This document shows positions 1-9,097 of a stretch of 49,294 bases of DNA, in pieces. Source of the stretch: Halalkalibacter wakoensis JCM 9140 (GTDB lineage: Bacteria > Bacillota > Bacilli > Bacillales > Bacillaceae_D); NCBI RefSeq assembly GCF_000513095.1, contig NZ_BAUT01000026.1, positions 1 to 49,294 of the forward strand, given 5' to 3'. Position numbers and translations under genes: made by a program. Position 1 is the stretch's first letter; each line of letters begins with the position of its first letter. The notes beneath the pieces are model-generated. The model was not told the DNA's origin. It did not search any database and saw only the letters and a program-made list of their open reading frames with translations.

Positions 1-77
1 CCGAGACCCCACAGGCGTAGCCGAGGAGGCTCGGCACCTCCTTGCGGGTGCGAGTGGCTGCAGCGTAATGGAACGAA
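1..77 (+). repeat. GC-rich hairpin repeat, family 1, partial copy at window edge
   Basis: This is the right-hand half of a repeat seen ten times in the window. It matches the copy at 5398-5536 from the gagacc block to the end (gtggctgcagcg then tggaacga). It lies just upstream of an ABC permease gene, where the substrate-binding protein gene of the operon would normally end. Confidence 0.85.
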
Positions 78-148
78 CATGTGAAGAGCACGTAATCCAT
101 AAAAAACAAAAATGCTAAAACAGCTTTTCGCAAAGAAAGGGAGGAACT

Positions 149-805
149 ATCATCGAGACGTTACAGATTATGATTGATGCATTACCAGTGTTATTAAAAG
201 GGATGTGGTGGACGATTGTCATTACCGTCATTTCTCTTTTAATTGCACTCGTAATTGGATTGGTATTAGGACTTTTTAGTATATCAAGAAATAAGTTTTT
301 ACGAGCGATTGCGATGATTTATGTCGATCTCATTCGCGGAACACCAATTTTGGTCCAAATTCTATTTATCTATTTCGGTTTACCTGCAGGGACAGGTATT
401 ACAATGAGTGCGTTAACGGCTGGGATTATCGCGATCAGTATTAATGCTGGTGCGTATTTAGTGGAGATTTTCCGTGCCGGGATTAATTCGATTGATAAAG
501 GTCAAATGGAAGCAGGGAGAACGCTTGGTTTTTCCTATGCAGAAACGATGCGCTTAATCATTTTGCCGCAGGCGGTGCGCCGTATGATTCCGGCATTTGT
601 AAACCAATTTATTGTCAGTATAAAAGATACATCTCTGCTCTCCGTTATCGGAATAGCCGAACTCACGATGTCGGGTCAGTCGATTTATGCGATGAACTTT
701 AGAGCATTTGAGATTTTAGCGTTAGTCGGGATTCTCTACTTCGTCCTCATCTACACGTTGACCCTATTCTCACGCTGGCTTGAAAGGAGACTCGATGTCG
801 CATGA
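149..805 (+). CDS. Polar amino-acid ABC transporter permease
   Basis: Membrane subunit of a polar amino-acid importer (HisM/GlnP family). From the first ATG at 170 it is 211 residues. Hydrophobic spans lie near residues 14-36, 45-70, 80-100 and 183-200. The EAA loop that docks on the ATPase is at about 114-134 (EAGRTLG followed by an ILP). The ribosome site (aagggagg, 137-144) is too far from that ATG. The intervening codons read I-I-E-T-L-Q-I, which looks like a normal family N terminus. So the true start is probably upstream, at an ATC (149 or 152) or at an ATG lost by a base change; I place it at 149. The gene overlaps the ATPase gene by ATGA. The substrate is not determined. Confidence 0.88.
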   Translation: MIETLQIMIDALPVLLKGMWWTIVITVISLLIALVIGLVLGLFSISRNKFLRAIAMIYVDLIRGTPILVQILFIYFGLPAGTGITMSALTAGIIAISINAGAYLVEIFRAGINSIDKGQMEAGRTLGFSYAETMRLIILPQAVRRMIPAFVNQFIVSIKDTSLLSVIGIAELTMSGQSIYAMNFRAFEILALVGILYFVLIYTLTLFSRWLERRLDVA

Positions 806-1524
806 TCAAAATTGAAAACTTGAAAAAATCATTTGGACAATTAGAAGTACTAAAAGACATGAATGCCGAAATTAAAGAAAAAGAAGTCGTGTGTGTCATC
901 GGTCCGTCAGGCTCAGGAAAAAGTACATTCTTGCGCTGCATCAACCGACTTGAGGAACCAACAGGCGGCTCGATTTATATAGAAGGAACCGATATTACAG
1001 ACCCGAAAAACAACATCAACAAAATGCGTCAACGCCTTGGAATGGTGTTTCAACAGTTTAACTTGTTCCCGCATATGACGGTGTTGCAAAACGTGACGGT
1101 TGCGCCAAAGCGCTTGAAGGGAAAAGCAAGAGATGCCGCTGACCAATTTGGCCGCGAGCTTTTAGAAAAAGTTGGATTGTCTGATAAAGCAGATGTGTAT
1201 CCAGACAATCTATCAGGTGGACAAAAGCAGCGTGCAGCGATTGCAAGGGCATTAGCAATGGAACCAAACATTATGCTGTTTGATGAGCCAACGTCCGCGC
1301 TCGATCCGGAAATGGTCGGCGACGTACTAGCCGTCATGAAAGACCTGGCCAAAGAAGGAATGACGATGGTGATCGTTACCCATGAGATGGGGTTTGCACG
1401 CGAAGTAGCGGACCGGGTAATCTTTATGGACGGCGGCTACATCGTCGAAGAAGGACCACCGTCGGAGCTATTTGGCAACCCGCAGCATGAGCGGACAAAG
1501 GCATTTTTGTCGAAGGTGTTGTAA
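802..1524 (+). CDS. Polar amino-acid ABC transporter ATP-binding protein
   Basis: Cytoplasmic ATPase of the same importer (GlnQ/HisP family), 240 residues, the usual length. Walker [10 protein letters not shown] is at 34-42, the Q-loop [11 protein letters not shown] near 88, the signature LSGGQKQR near 136, Walker B IMLFDEP near 156 and the switch histidine in IVTHEM near 191. It is translationally coupled to the permease and is the last gene of the operon, followed by a terminator at 1534. The family takes up glutamine, arginine, histidine or cystine; the sequence does not tell which. Confidence 0.93.
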   Translation: MIKIENLKKSFGQLEVLKDMNAEIKEKEVVCVIGPSGSGKSTFLRCINRLEEPTGGSIYIEGTDITDPKNNINKMRQRLGMVFQQFNLFPHMTVLQNVTVAPKRLKGKARDAADQFGRELLEKVGLSDKADVYPDNLSGGQKQRAAIARALAMEPNIMLFDEPTSALDPEMVGDVLAVMKDLAKEGMTMVIVTHEMGFAREVADRVIFMDGGYIVEEGPPSELFGNPQHERTKAFLSKVL

Positions 1525-1533
1525 GCTAAGTGG

Positions 1534-1566
1534 GAACCAGAGCCTATGGGCTTTGGTTCTTTTTTG
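1534..1566 (+). terminator. Intrinsic terminator after ABC operon
   Basis: A 10-bp stem (aaccagagcc with ggctttggtt, one G-U pair), a 4-base loop and a run of T follow the ATPase stop codon by ten bases. Confidence 0.8.
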
Positions 1567-1613
1567 AGTGTGGTGGTTGGGCTGCGAGTCAAATCGGGTG
1601 AAATTGGATGCGC

Positions 1614-1718
1614 GGACAATAAATTGGCAAGAGTGGACAATAAATCGCGCGCATCGGACAATAAATCACTCGAACTCGACAATAAATGGCACAAACCGGA
1701 CAATAAACCCCGACAAAC
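1614..1718. repeat. 21-bp-period tandem repeat with ggacaataaat core
   Basis: Five cores of ggacaataaat (one begins with c, the last is cut to ggacaataaac) start at 1614, 1635, 1656, 1677 and 1698, exactly 21 bases apart. The ten bases between cores differ from unit to unit. Read as protein the array gives DNK every seven residues on this strand and YCP every seven on the other, but no ribosome site supports either reading. Confidence 0.85.
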
Positions 1719-1795
1719 AGCAAAAAAAGCAGTAATCCTCGCCCATAAACGACTGAATTACTGCTATTATTAAAGAAAAAGTGGAGGTAAACCAA

Positions 1796-1996
1796 ATGGC
1801 CATTGATGAATTAGCTAAAAAGCGGTGGAACCAGATTCCAGCAGATATCAGAAAGAAGATCGAATCAAATGTGTTTTGTGGTACTTGCAAAGTCACGACC
1901 ATTGTTGATTATGTAGTGGACTCGGAAGACCATCAAATGATTTTAAAAGGTTCGTGTAAAACTTGTGGGCGTTCTGTAGCGAGGGTGATTGATTAG
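1796..1996 (+). CDS. Small zinc-ribbon protein
   Basis: A 66-residue protein with two CxxC pairs (FCGTC near 28-31 and SCKTC near 53-56), the layout of a small zinc ribbon. I chose the ATG at 1796 because an earlier in-frame GTG at 1781 lies within the ribosome site gtggaggt. I do not recognise a named family. It stands alone between a tandem repeat and a strong inverted repeat. A nucleic-acid or protein binding role is only a guess from the fold. Confidence 0.75.
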   Translation: MAIDELAKKRWNQIPADIRKKIESNVFCGTCKVTTIVDYVVDSEDHQMILKGSCKTCGRSVARVID

Positions 1997-2030
1997 GTGG
2001 GTCAAGGAACCTGTCCCCCTGACCCACCTA
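1994..2030. terminator. Long inverted repeat between convergent genes
   Basis: An 11-bp perfect stem (taggtgggtca with tgacccaccta) encloses 15 bases containing cctgtccccc. It overlaps the stop codon of the zinc-ribbon gene and faces the end of the YjbQ gene, so it could end transcription both ways, though there is no long T run. The inner aaggaacctgtccccctga looks like a dispersed bacillary repeat (from memory; needs a search). Confidence 0.55.
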
Positions 2031-2040
2031 TTGTTAGTCC

Positions 2041-2445
2041 CTACCCCTCCAACATCTTCAAAAACACCTTCCGATTCCGTCTTGGCCCATCAAACTCACA
2101 AAAGTACACCCCTTGCCACGTTCCAAGCACGAGTCGTCCGTCTGAAATGATTAATGTTTGGGAATGGCCAACTGTGCTTGTTTTCATATGAGCTGCTGTA
2201 TTTCCTTCCATATGTAAATCCTTCTTGTGATCCCACGGGTAAATTTCATCAAAACGACGAATCATATCTGTTTTGACATCTGGATCTGCGTTCTCATTAA
2301 CGGTGATTCCAGCCGTTGTGTGGAGGGAAGAAGCAACCAAAATGCCATTCTTGATTCCAATGGACCTGATCCAATTAGAAATGTCCATCGTAATATCAAT
2401 CATTTGATCACGCGCATTTGTGTTTAGTGATAACGTTGTTTCCAT
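2041..2445 (-). CDS. YjbQ/UPF0047 family protein
   Basis: A 134-residue single-domain protein of the YjbQ (UPF0047) family. Family blocks visible are [12 protein letters not shown] (residues 41-52), EGNTAAHMK (about 80-88) and the C-terminal [15 protein letters not shown] (about 109-123). Members are reported to have thiamine-phosphate-synthase-like activity, but their normal role is unclear. The start has a good ribosome site (aaggagc) on the minus strand. It shares a direction with yvyE, 34 bases away, so the two may be cotranscribed. Confidence 0.9.
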   Translation of the reverse strand: METTLSLNTNARDQMIDITMDISNWIRSIGIKNGILVASSLHTTAGITVNENADPDVKTDMIRRFDEIYPWDHKKDLHMEGNTAAHMKTSTVGHSQTLIISDGRLVLGTWQGVYFCEFDGPRRNRKVFLKMLEG

Positions 2446-2479
2446 TATAATGTAGCTCCTTTCTGAATAACCGTGAAAA

Positions 2480-3115
2480 TTAAATATCTGTTTCTAAATA
2501 CGTTTGCTCACCACGTGTTATGTTTGCTTGACCATTTGTAATATTGATCATCCATTCTTCAAAAGCGTCCAGCTTATCGACCTCGACAAAGGTTTGCACG
2601 TCAACTTGCTCTAAATAGTCGATCCCTTTTAGTTGATATGGGGATTCTCGTAGGGCATGTTCGACTTTGCCAAGCCAGTGATAATCGACTGCGGTGTGAA
2701 CGACTTGGACTAATGAGCGTTGAACGACACCGATAGCATTCAAGCCTTCACTCACCGCACCGCCATATGCGCGAATTAAGCCACCTGCTCCAAGTTTGAT
2801 TCCCCCAAAATAGCGAGTAACGACAACAACAGTGTCTTTCAGTCCACGTTTCTTCAATACTTCAAGCATCGGTACACCAGCGGTTCCGCTCGGTTCGCCG
2901 TCGTCGTTTGCTTTTTGGATTTCGTCTCGTTCGCCAATTAAATAGGCTGAACAGTTGTGATTGGCATTCCAGTGGTCTTTTTTTATTTTTTCAATAAAAG
3001 CTTGAGCGGCTTCTTCGGTTTCGACACGGTCAAAAAAGGCGATGAAGCGCGATTTTTGGATGATGATTTCGTGCTCTCCCTTTCCTTTAACCGTTTGATA
3101 GGTTGATAGAACCAT
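2480..3115 (-). CDS. yvyE: YvyE, YigZ/IMPACT family protein
   Basis: A 211-residue cytoplasmic protein of the YigZ/IMPACT family. The N-terminal domain holds [13 protein letters not shown] and the [13 protein letters not shown] block; the C-terminal domain is a ferredoxin-like fold. The frame is open much further upstream (to 3256), but I chose the ATG at 3115: it gives the family N terminus ([13 protein letters not shown]) and has gaaggtga just before it. In B. subtilis yvyE lies next to degS, as here. It is divergent from degS. The biochemical function is not established. Confidence 0.9.
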   Translation of the reverse strand: MVLSTYQTVKGKGEHEIIIQKSRFIAFFDRVETEEAAQAFIEKIKKDHWNANHNCSAYLIGERDEIQKANDDGEPSGTAGVPMLEVLKKRGLKDTVVVVTRYFGGIKLGAGGLIRAYGGAVSEGLNAIGVVQRSLVQVVHTAVDYHWLGKVEHALRESPYQLKGIDYLEQVDVQTFVEVDKLDAFEEWMINITNGQANITRGEQTYLETDI

Positions 3116-3356
3116 GACGAGTTCACCTTCTTTTTTCATAGTTTTACAAATAAGAGAAATAAAGATGTAATAAAGGTATGGTAGGATAGAGTTAGTCGTG
3201 GTTTTCACTATTTCCATGTTAGAAACCCTACCGGAAAAATCTTGATAAATGAACATTTACAAGTTATTTTCGTTAAGATGTTGTAAAATAAGGATAGCGA
3301 ATTTTCATTTATATAGCAAATGCTCGCTTATTTTCAACAAGGGTTGGTGTATTGGT

Positions 3357-4495
3357 GTGACAGATTCAAAAATACTAGATAAAATAATAAACCAAACATT
3401 GGAAACGGTCGATCAAAGTCGCGAACAGATTTATGAGATTGGTGAACAGTCGCGAAATGAATTGCAAGCTCTTGAGAAGGAGTTAAAGGAAGTCCGCATG
3501 AAAGTAGCTTCTGTGATCGAGAAAACGGACCAAACGCAGCAATATGCTCGTTTTGCCAGGAACCGACTCGTTGAAGTAAGCAAAGCGTTTGAGAAGTTTA
3601 CGAATGAAGAAGTACGACAAGCGTATGAACAAGCAAATAACTATCAAGTACAGCTAGCTGTTTTAAAACAAGAAGAAATTCAGCTTCGCGAAAGACGCGA
3701 TCAAATTGAAAGACGTCTCATTAATTTAAAAGATACAGTCGAGCGCGCAGACCAGCTTGCTGGACAAATGTCTGTTGTCTATAAATTTCTCTCAAGTGAT
3801 CTGAAAGAAGTAGCTGATGTGATAGAAGATGCACGTGAAAAACAAGCGTTTGGCTTGAAAATCATTGAAGCTCAAGAAGAAGAAAGAAAGAAATTGTCTC
3901 GTGAAATTCACGATGGCCCAGCACAGATGATGGCCAATGTGATGTTGCGTTCTGAGCTAATTGAACGAATTTATCAAGACAAAGGAATTGAAGAAGCGTT
4001 AAATGAGATTCGAGACTTGCGAAAAATGGTAAAATCTTCACTTGCAGAAGTGAGAAGGATTATTTATGATTTGAGACCAATGGCGCTTGATGACTTAGGA
4101 TTAATTCCGACATTGACGAAATATTTAAAAACGTTTGAAGAGCATAACCAAGTGTCTGTAGTCTTTCAGCATTTTGGAAAAGACAAGCGGTTGCCTCAAC
4201 ATTATGAAATAGCTCTTTTTCGACTCGTGCAAGATCGGTACAAAATGCCTATAAGCATGCAGAACCGAACGAAATACAAGTGAAAATTGAAATCAAGCCA
4301 AACAAAGTTATAATGATAATAAAAGATGATGGCAAAGGATTTGATCCATCCGAGAAGAAAGAAGGCTCTTTTGGTTTGATGGGGATGAAAGAGCGCGTAA
4401 ATATGTTAAAAGGTGAAATGCAAATTCAATCTAAAGTACAAGCGGGAACATTGGTCATTATAGGTGTCCCATTACATTCCGCACATGACGAGTGA
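3357..4495 (+). pseudogene. degS: degS sensor histidine kinase, frame broken near its ATP-binding domain
   Basis: Cytoplasmic kinase that phosphorylates DegU; the pair controls exoprotease, motility and competence choices. The first frame runs from a GTG at 3357 to 4283. It carries a long coiled-coil sensor region (residues 1-175) and the phosphorylated histidine in SREIHDGPAQMM (about residue 185). Homology breaks after ALFRLVQ at 4232. The expected E-x-V-x-N-A box continues one base out of phase (VQNAYKHAEPNE), then DDGKGFD and GSFGLMGMKERV to 4495. One missing base at 4233-4235 explains everything, and the restored protein is about 379 residues, close to the 385 of B. subtilis DegS. If the break is real, the kinase has no ATP-binding domain. 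The start has a weak ribosome site. Confidence 0.92.
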
Positions 4496-4528
4496 TCGTA
4501 AAACTACGTCGCATGAGGAGAGGTGAAA

Positions 4529-5239
4529 ATGATGAGTACAGAAAACAAAGAGAAAATCAAAATTGTCATCATTGATGATCATCAGCTTTTTCGTGAAGGA
4601 GTAAAGCGAATTTTAGCGATGGAGCCAGAATTCGATATTGTTGCAGATGGACAAGATGGTTCACAAGCGCTTGAGTTGGTAAGAATTTTCCGCCCGGATG
4701 TCATTCTTATGGATATTAATATGCCGCAAGTGAACGGAGTAGAAGCAACAAAACAATTAATTGAGTTTTACCCTGATGCGAAAGTGTTGATTTTATCGAT
4801 TCATGATGATGAGTCTTATGTGACTCACGTCTTAAAAACAGGGGCATCAGGTTACCTCTTGAAAGAAATGGATGCTGCAGCTCTCGTTGAAGCAGTGAAA
4901 GTAGTAGCTGCAGGAGGAGCGTACATTCACCCAAAAGTCACTCATAACTTAATTAATGAATACCGCAGGCTTGCGACAGAAGATGATTTACATGAAGAAT
5001 CAATTGGGTTCCGTGAAGTCGAATACCGCAAACCACTACATATTCTAACAAGACGAGAATGCGAAGTGCTGCAGTTAATGACAGACGGACAAAGCAACCG
5101 TGCCATCGGGGAATCATTATATATTAGTGAAAAAACAGTCAAAAACCATGTAAGCAACATCCTTCAAAAAATGAATGTAAACGACCGGACACAAGCTGTC
5201 GTCGAAGCGATCAAAAAAGGATTTGTCATCGTAAGATAA
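4529..5239 (+). CDS. degU: DegU response regulator
   Basis: NarL-type response regulator, 236 residues. The receiver domain (about 8-125) has the acidic pair in IIDDHQLF, the phospho-acceptor aspartate in LMDINMP (about 62) and the lysine in LLKEMDA. A LuxR-type helix-turn-helix follows ([18 protein letters not shown] through [13 protein letters not shown]). I prefer the ATG at 4529 to the GTG at 4523, which overlaps the ribosome site gaggagagg. It is intact and lies 33 bases behind degS, with a terminator right after it. In related bacilli it controls degradative enzymes, flagellar genes and competence. Confidence 0.95.
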   Translation: MMSTENKEKIKIVIIDDHQLFREGVKRILAMEPEFDIVADGQDGSQALELVRIFRPDVILMDINMPQVNGVEATKQLIEFYPDAKVLILSIHDDESYVTHVLKTGASGYLLKEMDAAALVEAVKVVAAGGAYIHPKVTHNLINEYRRLATEDDLHEESIGFREVEYRKPLHILTRRECEVLQLMTDGQSNRAIGESLYISEKTVKNHVSNILQKMNVNDRTQAVVEAIKKGFVIVR

Positions 5240-5276
5240 GAAGAGGAGAGAGAGCAATCGCTTGTCTCTCCTCTTC
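5240..5276 (+). terminator. Terminator-like hairpin after degU
   Basis: A perfect 12-bp stem (gaagaggagaga with tctctcctcttc) starts at the degU stop codon. The T run after it is short. Confidence 0.7.
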
Positions 5277-5397
5277 TAGTTTAAACGAATTCTGTCGAAG
5301 ATCGTCCAACGCTTGAAAGCTTAGGCATTTAGATGTACAGTAATACATATCTATTGTTTTGTATAAGGGTGTAAGGATTTTTGCTTAGAATATCGTG

Positions 5398-5536
5398 GTC
5401 CCTCTAAGTGGAATGGAGCGGAAGCCACTCGACTCCTGCGGGAAAAAGAGGTAGGGGTGAGACCCCACAGGCATAGCCGAGGAGGCTCACCACCTCCCCG
5501 CGGAAAGCGAGTGGCTGTAGCGCAATGAAACGAACA
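5398..5536 (+). repeat. GC-rich hairpin repeat, family 1
   Basis: Full copy, about 139 bases, forward orientation (ccctctaagtg to gaaacga). It fills most of the 380-base gap between degU and degV. Its ends pair (ccactcg with cgagtgg) and an inner gccgaggaggctc block can fold. Confidence 0.88.
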
Positions 5537-5619
5537 CGTATATTCCACCTAACCACTTCATCAGCAAAAAATCGAATACAGCCTTTGAAAAAGAAACTCA
5601 ATAAAGAGAGGACTTAGGC

Positions 5620-6473
5620 ATGAATAAAAGTGTGGCCGTTGTAACGGATAGTACAGCCTATTTACCAGAAAACATTCGTACCGATTTAGCCATTGAGATG
5701 GTTCCTCTTAATGTCGTATTTGGTAAAGAATCGTACCGAGAAGAAGTGGATCTGATAACCGACCAATTTTATCAGAAAATGAAATCGGCAACGGAGCTCC
5801 CAACGACATCACAACCAGCAATCGGAGAATTCGTAACGCTTTTTGAAAAGCTGGCAAACGAAGGGTACAAGCAAGTCGTAACGATTCATTTATCTAGTAA
5901 AATTAGCGGAACCTTTCAATCAGCCGTTAGTGCTGGAGAAATGGTAGAAGGTATTGATGTATACGGATTTGATACAGAAGTTAGTTGTTCCCCGCAAGGC
6001 TACTATGTTCTCAAGGCAGCAAGAATGGCGAATGCTGGACAAGACGCCGAAGCGATTATGGAGAAGTTAACAGCAATGAAGGAAACAGCAAAAGCGTACT
6101 TTATGGTTGATAACTTGAATCATTTACATCGTGGAGGCAGACTATCAGGCGCGCAGTTACTCGTTGGAAATCTATTGAAAATCAAGCCGATTCTTCACTT
6201 TGAAGAGGGAAGCATTGTTCCGTTTGAAAAAGTGAGAACAGAGAAAAAAGCACTGTCGCGCATTCTTTCTTTGCTTGAGCAAGATGTAAGTGTGGGTGGT
6301 AAGTATATTGCAACTGTCATTCACGCGGATAACTTATCGGGGGCGGAGCAGCTTCAAGCAACGATTCGAGAGACTTTTGAAAACGTTGAAGTGGATATTA
6401 GTTATTTCGGGCCGGTTATTGGTACGCATCTTGGTGCTGGGAGCTAGGTGTTTCATGGCAAAAACAAGATTAA
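5620..6473 (+). CDS. degV: DegV family fatty-acid-binding protein, last residues out of frame
   Basis: DegV-fold protein; the family binds a long-chain fatty acid and acts with fatty-acid kinase systems. The open frame gives 275 residues ending at 6447. Visible blocks are VTDSTAYLP at the N terminus, LPTTSQPAIGEF, the lipid-site IHLSSKISGTFQSA and RGGRLSGAQ. The family normally ends GTHLGxGxLGxxWxxx. Here GTHLGAGS is followed by a stop, but the next frame reads LGVSWQKQD and stops at 6473, so one base seems missing near 6444. Loss of nine residues might be tolerated if real. Placed as in B. subtilis (degSU-degV-comFA). The ribosome site is agaggac. Confidence 0.92.
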
Positions 6474-6487
6474 ACACACATCTAAAG

Positions 6488-6524
6488 AGCATGCTAACAA
6501 CCTAAGCGTTAGCATGCTTTTTTC
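6488..6524 (+). terminator. Intrinsic terminator after degV
   Basis: A perfect 11-bp stem (agcatgctaac with gttagcatgct) and a T run, 15 bases after the restored degV stop. Confidence 0.85.
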
Positions 6525-6547
6525 TAATAAATTGTCCTCCTGCGATC

Positions 6548-6678
6548 CGTTCCATTGCGCTACAGGTACTTGCTTTCCGCGGGGAGGGAGCCAAGCCCCT
6601 ACGCCGTTCCGTCTGTAGGGTCTTGCCTTTCCCTCTTTTCCCGCAGGAGTCAAGTACCTTTCGCTCCATTCCACTTTA
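6548..6678 (-). repeat. GC-rich hairpin repeat, family 1, diverged copy
   Basis: Reverse orientation (cgttccattgcgcta to ctccattccac). The central part differs most from other copies (ccctacgccgttccgtctg). With the next copy it fills the 515-base gap between degV and comFA. Confidence 0.8.
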
Positions 6679-6819
6679 GTTGTTATCGATAACAATAAAG
6701 AAAAGTAATAAAAAAGCAACAAAGAATGGAAAATAATCTATCGCAAAGATTGTTATTTAGATGGTTCAGTCGTAAAGTTGTTTCTGAAAAGCTTGGCTTG
6801 TTGAAGTTGACTATCGTTT

Positions 6820-6955
6820 TCCCTCTAAGTGAAATGGAGCGGAAGTCACTCGACTCCTGCGGGAAATAGAGGTAGGGCTGAGACACCTCTGGCGTAGCCG
6901 AGGAGGCTCAGCACCTCCCCGCGGAAAGCGAGTGGCTGCAGCGGAATGGAACGAG
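6820..6955 (+). repeat. GC-rich hairpin repeat, family 1, directly upstream of comFA
   Basis: Full forward copy ending 34 bases before the comFA start, so any comFA promoter lies inside or upstream of it. With the copy at 6548 it forms an inverted pair. Confidence 0.87.
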
Positions 6956-6988
6956 TCTCGATAAAAAATTGAATCGAGGTGTCTTCGC

Positions 6989-8344
6989 ATGAACCATCAT
7001 CCTCTTGCTGTGCTTTTTGCTGGCAAACGTCTACTACGTAGTGAAAGTCCACTCCCTGGGCATGTTTTCAACGAACTGGTAAGATTACAACTCCTGAAAG
7101 CTATTCCATGTTTACAAGCTAAAGGTAGTCACTATTTGTGTGGCCGTTGTGGAAATGAGGATCTTTCTTTATTTGGTAGTCATCCTTGCGCGCGGTGCAA
7201 GGCAACAACTTGTACGTATTGCCGAAACTGTATTCAGCTTGGAAAAATGAGCAGCTGTCAGTTTTTATATGAGTGGCAAGGCGAGCTTCCTCCGTTTCCG
7301 TTTGTTAAAAAGAGTTTACATTGGCAAGGTCAACTGTCATCAGGTCAAAAGCGGGCGGCTGATGCGGTTGTAGAAGCTGTGAAAATGCCAAAAGAAGTGC
7401 TTATCTGGGCCGTGTGTGGAGCTGGAAAAACTGAGATTATGTTCCATGGATTAGAAGAGGCGTTTAAACGAGGATTCCGTGTCCTGCTCGCCACGCCAAG
7501 GACCGATGTGGTAAAAGAACTGTACCCTCGCTTGCAAAAAAGCTTTCCTCACATTATTATTACCGCTTTATATGGTGGAAGCAAAGACCGCCATTCATTC
7601 GCCCAGCTTATTGTTGCAACGACACATCAAGCGATGCGCTTTTACGAAGCCTTTGATGTAGTCATTGTGGATGAAGTCGATGCGTTTCCGTTCTCCTATG
7701 ATAAGAGCCTCCAATTTGCCGTTGAACATGCCAAAAAACAAACAGCATCGACGATCTACTTAAGTGCCACACCTTCCACAGTTTTACGAAAAACACCTAA
7801 CCTTGAAGTCGTGAAAATTCCAAAAAGGTTCCACGGACATCCACTTCCGGTCCCACAATTAACATGGATCGGGAATTGGCAAAAACAAGTGAAAAAGAAT
7901 ACTCTCCCCCGTAAGCTTTTAATATGGTTTGAAACCATGATCTCATCCAAAAAAACTGTCCTATTGTTTGTTCCTTCTGTTTCTTATCTTTCCACGATTT
8001 CTTCCTTACTAAAAGCAAATTCCATCCCCCATAAAACTGTTCATGCCAATGACCCAAATCGCCATGAAGCTGTCGCTAGCTTTCGAAAGCAACTTTTTCC
8101 CGTTATGGTGACAACGACGATTTTAGAAAGAGGGGTTACGTTCCCAAATGTTCAAGTGGCGGTGTTAGGTGCTGAGAATGATGTTTTTACCGAATCTGCT
8201 CTCGTGCAGATTGCTGGGAGGGTTGGACGAAGCGCCACACATGCGAGTGGGGATGTTGTTTTTTTTCATTATGGCACGACGATTGCGATGAAGTCAGCGA
8301 GAAGGCATATTCTTCAGATGAATGAGGAAGGTCGTGGATTATGA
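6989..8344 (+). CDS. comFA: ComFA, DNA-uptake DEAD-box helicase
   Basis: ATP-dependent helicase-like motor thought to pull transforming DNA across the membrane, 451 residues. An N-terminal zinc-finger region (residues about 45-95) has four CxxC-type pairs. Walker A is AVCGAGKTE near 144, motif II is VDEVDAF near 226, motif III is LSATPS near 252, and a C-terminal helicase half ends with QIAGRVGRS. The ribosome site is gaggtg. It overlaps comFC by ATGA, and comFB, which separates them in B. subtilis, is absent. In relatives the operon needs ComK; I could not see clear ComK boxes because a repeat sits upstream. Confidence 0.94.
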   Translation: MNHHPLAVLFAGKRLLRSESPLPGHVFNELVRLQLLKAIPCLQAKGSHYLCGRCGNEDLSLFGSHPCARCKATTCTYCRNCIQLGKMSSCQFLYEWQGELPPFPFVKKSLHWQGQLSSGQKRAADAVVEAVKMPKEVLIWAVCGAGKTEIMFHGLEEAFKRGFRVLLATPRTDVVKELYPRLQKSFPHIIITALYGGSKDRHSFAQLIVATTHQAMRFYEAFDVVIVDEVDAFPFSYDKSLQFAVEHAKKQTASTIYLSATPSTVLRKTPNLEVVKIPKRFHGHPLPVPQLTWIGNWQKQVKKNTLPRKLLIWFETMISSKKTVLLFVPSVSYLSTISSLLKANSIPHKTVHANDPNRHEAVASFRKQLFPVMVTTTILERGVTFPNVQVAVLGAENDVFTESALVQIAGRVGRSATHASGDVVFFHYGTTIAMKSARRHILQMNEEGRGL

Positions 8345-9042
8345 GACGATGTTTAGCTTGTCATCAAACGTATTATGATCAGCCAGGATGGAGAAGTGTG
8401 TTTATGCTAGAAGAGCCTAGTCATTTTTGCTCGATGTGTGAAGAGCAATTAACACCTATTAAAGGAACACGATGTGATCTTTGTTCCCGTTCTATGAACG
8501 AGTTGCCCATTCACTATATCGTTGAAAATGTTTGTCTAGACTGTTACCGCTGGGAGCAGCACCCTGAGCTTTTACTCGAGAAAAATCACTCGGTTTATGA
8601 GTACAATGATTTTTTGAAAGACTTGATCTCAACGTTCAAGTTCAGGGGAGATGCGGCAATGGGGATATTTTTTGCCGAAAAAGTGAAAAACGAATATAAG
8701 AACCATTTTTCTAGTTATGTCCCACTAGCTATGCCACTTAGTGATCAGCGCCTGTTAGGACGTGGATTTAACCAGTCTCGTTTGCTTATGCAAGGGTGGA
8801 CAAGTTGTCCTGAATGGCTCATTCGAAAAGAAGGAGAAAAGCAAAGCAAAAAAAGCCGTAAGCAGCGAATTCATGAAGTATCGCACACCCCTTTTTCTTT
8901 AAAAGAACATGCGAATGTTGTTGGTCAGCAAATTGTCTTAATTGATGATGTCTACACAACTGGAACGACGGTGAGACAGGCAGCGAGAGTCTTGTTAAAC
9001 CACGGAGCCTTAAAAGTCGCATCCCTCACTATTGCTCGTTAG
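8341..9042 (+). CDS. comFC: ComFC, phosphoribosyltransferase-like competence protein
   Basis: A 233-residue ComFC/GntX-type protein needed for transformation in relatives; it is thought to bind ComFA. The N terminus has a zinc site (CLACHQ, CSMCEEQ, CDLCSRS, CLDCYRW). The C terminus has the phosphoribosyltransferase signature VLIDDVYTTGTT near 201-212. Translationally coupled to comFA. Confidence 0.93.
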   Translation: MRRCLACHQTYYDQPGWRSVFMLEEPSHFCSMCEEQLTPIKGTRCDLCSRSMNELPIHYIVENVCLDCYRWEQHPELLLEKNHSVYEYNDFLKDLISTFKFRGDAAMGIFFAEKVKNEYKNHFSSYVPLAMPLSDQRLLGRGFNQSRLLMQGWTSCPEWLIRKEGEKQSKKSRKQRIHEVSHTPFSLKEHANVVGQQIVLIDDVYTTGTTVRQAARVLLNHGALKVASLTIAR

Positions 9043-9097
9043 TACGCTGACAACTTCCTCATTCTTTTATATAATAAAGAAGGAGGAGGGGGCAGCA

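Noticed and set aside
1614-1718. CRISPR-like array
   Set aside because: Repeat cores are only 11 bases and spacers about 10; there are no cas genes nearby.
1546-1773. A 75-residue open frame with DNK repeats
   Set aside because: It comes from the 21-base DNA array, starts inside a terminator, has no ribosome site, and the opposite strand is equally open with its own heptad.
3116-3256. N-terminal extension of YvyE
   Set aside because: The ribosome site and family N terminus place the start at 3115; the extension would overlap the degS upstream region.
6453-7052. Minus-strand small proteins between degV and comFA
   Set aside because: Products of repeat copies and of the comFA antisense strand.
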